From Actinomycetes bacterium (lineage in GTDB: Bacteria; Actinomycetota; Acidimicrobiia; Acidimicrobiales; RAAP-2), in contig JAJYSP010000002.1 in the NCBI GenBank assembly GCA_021793515.1, positions 113,624 to 177,623 of the forward strand: DNA of 64,000 nucleotides, in the 5' to 3' direction. Position numbers and translations under genes: made by a program. Under the pieces are notes generated by a model that did not search any database, was not told the origin of the DNA, and saw nothing but the letters and a program-made list of their open reading frames with translations. Shown here one piece after another: positions 59,671 to 64,000 of the stretch (within the stretch, counting starts at the first letter, position 1; the number at the start of each line of letters is the position of its first letter).

Positions 59671-60468
59671 TCACCGCGACTCGAGCGTCGTCGGACGCGC
59701 CAGCAGCGACTCGAGGCGACGACGTATCGCGTCGGGGATCACCGTGTCGGGATCGTGGAGGTCACCGAGCAGGTCGCGCACGCCCACCAACGACGCGTAG
59801 AGCGGCGGGCACGTCGCGCACGTCGCCAGATGCGCCTCGAGGTTCTTGCGTCCCTGTTCGTCGAGTTCGCCGTCGAGATAGTCCGACACCAACGAGCGCG
59901 CCTGCGCGCACCCCAACACCACGTCTCGATTCGCCATTCGTCGCTCCTCCGCGCTCGCGAGGCTGCTCACCAGCATCATGCGTCCCCGTCGTAGCCGCTG
60001 TTTCGTCGCCGCGATCGAGAGCCCGAGTTGGTCGGCGACCTCGGCGACCGTCCATCCCTCGGCGTCGTGCAGCACGACGACCGTTCGGTAGTGCACCGGC
60101 ACATGCACCAAGGCTTCAGTGAGGCCCGCTCGACTCTCGGCCCGCTCGAGGACGACCGTGGCGTCCACGCTGTAGCGCTCGTCGTCCCAATCACGCTCGA
60201 CGTCGTCGACGACGAGCTCGTGACTGCGGCGCCGAGACACGTCAACGGCGCGGTGATAGAGGATCCGGTGCAACCAGGTCCGCAGCGACGACTCGCCGCG
60301 GAACTGGTCGCGTCGCTCGAGGGCGCGAAGCATCGTGTCCCCGACGAGGTCCTCGGCCTCGGCGTCGTTGCCGACGAGCCAGTGCGCATACCGGTAGAGC
60401 CCGTCGATCTCCGCGGCGACGGCGGACGCGAACCCGTCGTCGATCCCGCTCGTCGCTTCGTCGATCAT
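59671..60468 (-). CDS. ECF sigma factor with C-terminal zinc-finger (zf-HC2-type) domain in one ORF
   Basis: Sigma2 YAHWLVGNDAEAEDLVGDTMLRAL, sigma4 VVLHDAEGWTVAEVADQLGLSIAATKQRLRRGR, then CAQARSLVSDYLDGELDEQGRKNLEAHLATCATCPPL. Confidence 0.85.
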   Translation of the reverse strand: MIDEATSGIDDGFASAVAAEIDGLYRYAHWLVGNDAEAEDLVGDTMLRALERRDQFRGESSLRTWLHRILYHRAVDVSRRRSHELVVDDVERDWDDERYSVDATVVLERAESRAGLTEALVHVPVHYRTVVVLHDAEGWTVAEVADQLGLSIAATKQRLRRGRMMLVSSLASAEERRMANRDVVLGCAQARSLVSDYLDGELDEQGRKNLEAHLATCATCPPLYASLVGVRDLLGDLHDPDTVIPDAIRRRLESLLARPTTLESR

Positions 60469-60483
60469 CGGCCGATCGTAACC

Positions 60484-60714
60484 TCAGTGCGCGCTCGCGT
60501 CGTGTCGGTGTTCGTGCTCACCGAGCGTGTTCAACCCCGTCGCGCTGTAGAACGGGCAGTAGCCGGTGGCGGCCGTGACGACGAGGACTGCGGCGACGAT
60601 CACGAGCACGATGCCCCAGGCACTCGAGAAACCGGCGAATCCCGCGATGACGAGCGCCACGATCGCGAACACGCCCCGCACGACCTTGTCTGATGACCCA
60701 ACTGTCTTCTTCAT
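60484..60714 (-). CDS. DUF2892-like small inner membrane protein
   Basis: SDKVVRGVFAIVALVIAGF..TAATGYCPFYSATGLNT. Confidence 0.82.
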   Translation of the reverse strand: MKKTVGSSDKVVRGVFAIVALVIAGFAGFSSAWGIVLVIVAAVLVVTAATGYCPFYSATGLNTLGEHEHRHDASAH

Positions 60715-60921
60715 GGTGATCCCTTTCTGCTTCGTACCTCATAGACGCACGAGAGGCCTCGATGGATACAGCTCGGCATCGCCACGCCAACGCTCGAAGC
60801 ACGGTCCTTGTTGCGTGAGATCTTCAACACGCATGGCCATACGAGCGCCCATCGGACGATCTCGGCCAACGATTGCGTGTCTCCTCGGCTTTGCGCTGAT
60901 GGACAGCCGTAGAATCGGTCC

Positions 60922-61605
60922 ATGTCCACGGAACCTCGCGACTCCGAGACCTCCACAACCGTCGACCGCTATTTGGAGACCATCTACTGCATCGCCGGCG
61001 AAGGCGAGATCGTGCGACCGAGTCGGTTGGCCCAGTGGCTCGAAGTGAGCGCCCCGACGGTCAGCGAGGCGATCCGACGGCTCGCGCGCGACGGGTGGGT
61101 TGTGATCGGCAGTGACCGTAGCGTCTCACTCACCGAGATGGGAGACACCAAGGCGTCCACCATCGTTCGCCGACACCGAATCCTCGAGCGCTGGCTGACC
61201 GACACCCTGGGCTTCGACTGGGTCGCCGCCGATGAGGAAGCGGACCGACTCAGTTCGGTGATTTCCAATGACGTCATCGATCGGCTTGACGAGACCCTTG
61301 GCTCTCCCCTCACGTGCCCCCACGGCAATCCGATCCCGGGACGGTCCCCCGGATACGGCACACTCGTAGCCCTCGCCGACCTCGAGCCGGGTTCGTCGGG
61401 TCGCGTACGTCGCATCTCCGAGGTGGCCGAGCACCAGGCGCGAACCCTCCTGACATCGCTCCACGAAGCGGGCATTACCGAAGGGAGCGAAGTGTTCGTC
61501 TCCCCTGATGGTGGGGATACCTCGACGATCGCCATCAGCGTCAAGGGACGCATCCTCGCCATGTCACTCGAGTCGGCTCGATGGATCTGGATGGAGACCA
61601 GCTAG
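60922..61605 (+). CDS. DtxR/IdeR-family metal-dependent transcriptional regulator
   Basis: Winged HTH VDRYLETIYCIAGEGEIVRPSRLAQWLEVSAPTVSEAIRRLARDGWV; CPHGNPIPG; C-terminal SH3-like domain. Confidence 0.92.
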   Translation: MSTEPRDSETSTTVDRYLETIYCIAGEGEIVRPSRLAQWLEVSAPTVSEAIRRLARDGWVVIGSDRSVSLTEMGDTKASTIVRRHRILERWLTDTLGFDWVAADEEADRLSSVISNDVIDRLDETLGSPLTCPHGNPIPGRSPGYGTLVALADLEPGSSGRVRRISEVAEHQARTLLTSLHEAGITEGSEVFVSPDGGDTSTIAISVKGRILAMSLESARWIWMETS

Positions 61606-61654
61606 TCGTTCGACGCAGGACATGACGTCCGGTCACGTTGCATCGAGCTAATAC

Positions 61655-61673
61655 TTCGCTTAGGCTAACCTAA
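61655..61673. promoter_or_regulatory. Putative DtxR/IdeR iron box
   Basis: TTCGCTTAGGCTAACCTAA matches 17 of 19 positions of TTAGGTTAGGCTAACCTAA. Confidence 0.85.
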
Positions 61674-61745
61674 TATGACACGGCTAACCCGACTGGAGAC
61701 GGCGTCGCGAGGTTCCGTGCCCGAACGTGACCGGCGAGGCACTTC

Positions 61746-62624
61746 GTGATCCCCTCCTTCGTCATTTACCTGCGTGAGGGCATCGAGGCCTCGATGATCA
61801 TCGCGATTCTGCTTTCGTATTTGAAGAGCATCGACCAGCGCCGACACTTCCGTGATGTGTTCGTGGGTGTCGGTGCCGCGATGGTGCTGTTGATCGCCGG
61901 CGGCATCGCCGCCTACGTGCTGGTACACCAGTACGACGGCTCGAACGTCCAGACGTACTTCGAGACCGCCACGTACGTGCTCGCGACGGTCGCACTCACG
62001 TACATGACCCTGTGGATGGCCAAGCACGCGCGCACCATCGCGAGCGAGCTGCGCGCGCGCAGTGAGCTCGCGCTCACCCGAGGAACCCGCTGGGGCCTCG
62101 GCATTCTCGCCTTCCAGGCCGTCGGACGTGAGGGACTCGAGACGATGGTGTTCACGCTCGCCATCGTCTTTTCGAACTCGCGTCAAGGGGCGACACCCGT
62201 GCACGGCAGTCTGGTACTGGTCGGGGCGGGTCTCGGACTCCTGACCTCCCTCGTGCTCGCGGTCGCGGTCTACCGACTCGGCACTCGGCTCAACTTGAAG
62301 CAGTTCTTCCGCGTGCTCGGAACGCTGCTGATTTTTTTCGCCGCTGGCTTGCTCGCCGACGCTATCGAGAACCTCCAGCAGCTGGGTTGGCTACCCATTG
62401 GCGCACACGTGCTGTGGAACTCCAGCGGGACCATCCTTGAGTCCTCAAACGTTGGCGACGTGCTGCACTCCTTGCTCGGCTACTCCGACCGCCCGACCGC
62501 ACTGCAGGCTGGCGCGTGGATCTTGTACGTGGCATTAAGCGTCACGGTGTTCGTACGGCTGGGTCGCGTGCGAGTTGGATTCACTGACCCGAGTCCCGCT
62601 CCGCCGTTCACTTCCGCGCGCTGA
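61746..62624 (+). CDS. FTR1/EfeU-family iron permease
   Basis: LREGIEASMI and GREGLETMVF (REGLE) motifs, seven hydrophobic segments. Confidence 0.93.
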   Translation: MIPSFVIYLREGIEASMIIAILLSYLKSIDQRRHFRDVFVGVGAAMVLLIAGGIAAYVLVHQYDGSNVQTYFETATYVLATVALTYMTLWMAKHARTIASELRARSELALTRGTRWGLGILAFQAVGREGLETMVFTLAIVFSNSRQGATPVHGSLVLVGAGLGLLTSLVLAVAVYRLGTRLNLKQFFRVLGTLLIFFAAGLLADAIENLQQLGWLPIGAHVLWNSSGTILESSNVGDVLHSLLGYSDRPTALQAGAWILYVALSVTVFVRLGRVRVGFTDPSPAPPFTSAR

Positions 62625-63182
62625 GCACTCGATGGTTTCTTCTCCGAGGTGCGATGACTCCCGTTCACAGTCGCCCGCGGCTCGACGTCGTCGTTCGTCA
62701 AGAAATCACCTCGACGCGCTTGACAACCTTCCAGTCCCATTTGATGAGGACTCCCTCTGCCTACGGTCTACGTGACCCACGCCACGGCACGGCACGGCAC
62801 GACGTCCCCTTCATCGTCCCCTGGTACGTCAGTCGCCGGGGCTGCGCGTAGATCCCTGTCAAATGGGGAGTTTTACCTTGAATTCGCAAGATCCGGCGTT
62901 TAATGGAGATCTTGGTTGATTCCGGGTGGATTGTCGCCGACAGTGGCGAATTAGATAGGGACTGTTGGACCAAAAACCAAGTCCCGTCTGGGCTATCACG
63001 TGTCTGCCACTTGGTCAATCGACGAGTTCGGGACCAGGTAGTGCACCGAAAGCGTGTCTCATCGAGCAACTGAGCAGGACGAGACCCTCACACCGAGAAG
63101 AGCGAGTACCCGTGACCTCGCTGAGGCAAGGGACGCAGAACCGCAGCACAGTGTTCGTGAGCCACCGGCGCCGCCCAGTTTA

Positions 63183-63245
63183 CACTATTCTGTAATCTTC
63201 ACAGTATTCTGTAATAACTGTACTATTCCGCAGTATTTGCATTAT
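63183..63245. promoter_or_regulatory. AT-rich operator-like direct repeats upstream of nucleotidyltransferase
   Basis: TATTCTGTAAT at 63186 and 63205, TATTCCGCAGT at 63224: exact 19-bp spacing. Confidence 0.55.
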
Positions 63246-63246
63246 A

Positions 63247-63858
63247 GTGTTGGGAAAAGGAGTACCTATCAACATCGCAAGCCCCATCAGCAGTGTGGTG
63301 CCCACGCTAGATGGACCCGTCCTTGAGGTACTTGCGGGAAGCGCAATACCCCTTTCGCTCTCCGAAGTCCAACGCCGAGCGTCACGCGGCACGCTTTCTG
63401 GTACGCGAAGGGTACTCCAGCGGCTGGTGACCGAGGGAGTGGTCCTAGACGTTCCCGGCGGGTACCTCTTGAACCGTGAACACGTCGCGGCGCAGGCCAT
63501 CGATGCGCTCGTCACCATTCGAGCCAGGTTCCTTTCTCGCCTGCACACCGAAGTGGCGTCGTGGCCGTACCAGGCTGATCTGGTTGGAATCTTCGGTTCC
63601 TTTGCGCGCCGCGACGGAGACTCGAGGAGTGACATCGACATCGTGATAGTCGGGGAGGAACGTTGCCCGGATGGTGTACAGGACGAACTCGCGCGCGCCG
63701 TCGTCACCTGGACTGGTAACCGAGCTCAAATCGTGGCCATCACTCCGTCAGAACTTCGAGCGATGCGGTCCGTCGACGAGCCGATTCTCGCCGAGTGGCG
63801 CAGAGACCTCGAAGTGGTGTACGGCAACACCGCCGTCTTCGAAGCAGCGCCAGCGTGA
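63247..63858 (+). CDS. Winged-HTH plus MNT-type nucleotidyltransferase
   Basis: LVGIFGSFARRDGDSRSDIDIVIV (GSxxR...SDxD motif) after an N-terminal wHTH-like region; start codon uncertain. Confidence 0.85.
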   Translation: MLGKGVPINIASPISSVVPTLDGPVLEVLAGSAIPLSLSEVQRRASRGTLSGTRRVLQRLVTEGVVLDVPGGYLLNREHVAAQAIDALVTIRARFLSRLHTEVASWPYQADLVGIFGSFARRDGDSRSDIDIVIVGEERCPDGVQDELARAVVTWTGNRAQIVAITPSELRAMRSVDEPILAEWRRDLEVVYGNTAVFEAAPA

Positions 63859-64000
63859 GCGCTCACAAAAGCGCGTCAACGAGCCCGTGCTCACGTCCCG
63901 AGGCTCTCGCCCGGCTCGCGCAAGCAAGAAAGTTCGCTGAAGTGGCGACGTTATGCGTTGGAGACCGGTCCGACGAAACCTTGCCGCACGTGGCAGCGGC
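63855..64000 (+). CDS. HEPN-domain-like protein, truncated by window end
   Basis: GTGA overlap with the nucleotidyltransferase; PEALARLAQARKFAEVATLCVGD resembles a HEPN N-terminal helix. Confidence 0.55.
   Translation, partial: MSAHKSASTSPCSRPEALARLAQARKFAEVATLCVGDRSDETLPHVAA

Noticed and set aside
62779-62802. CGGCA short tandem repeat (CACGGCACGGCACGGCACGACG)
   Set aside because: Only about four units; likely chance in GC-rich sequence, no coding or structural context.
1-64000. CRISPR array
   Set aside because: No regularly spaced direct repeats of CRISPR size were seen and no Cas-like ORFs are present.
24162-64000. attR copy of the tmRNA 3' end for the island
   Set aside because: I looked by eye for a second GGTTCGATTCCCAGCACCTCCACCA-like segment and found none; the far boundary may lie outside the window or share only a short core.

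Overview
64 kb window from a high-GC actinobacterial-type chromosome (Acidimicrobiia-like flavour, inference only). Roughly 1-24 kb and 53.5-62.6 kb read as ordinary chromosome. These parts carry a CoA-transferase, an amino-acid ABC transporter, a sulfatase, an esterase, dut, orn, an acyl-CoA synthetase, a Wzm/Wzt-type exporter and clpP. They also carry a DEAD helicase fused to a cold-shock domain, an rdgB-rph-cysM-cysO-doxX-mec cluster, smpB and tmRNA, then surface-polysaccharide genes, an ECF sigma factor and a DtxR/FTR1 iron locus. From the 3' end of tmRNA (about 24.1 kb) to about 53.4 kb there is an accessory region. It begins with a large serine recombinase whose C-terminal codons read antisense into the tmRNA 3' end. 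Next comes a two-gene operon of unknown function: a 684-aa unrecognised protein translationally coupled to a 1523-aa DEVH helicase with DUF1998-like C-terminal Cys motifs. Beside it is a type I R-M operon with two intact HsdM genes in tandem (M-M-S-R). A nest of mobile-element remnants follows, including a compact Tn554-like tnpABC element that splits an istB gene, an IS4-family IS with perfect 15-bp ends, tyrosine recombinase fragments, an IS30 fragment, a serine-recombinase module and an inverted ISL3 remnant. The window ends in an MNT/HEPN-type pair. The best candidate for an undescribed system is the 26.7-33.3 kb helicase operon, possibly functioning with the adjacent double-M type I R-M. 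All family calls come from reading motifs; no database search was run.
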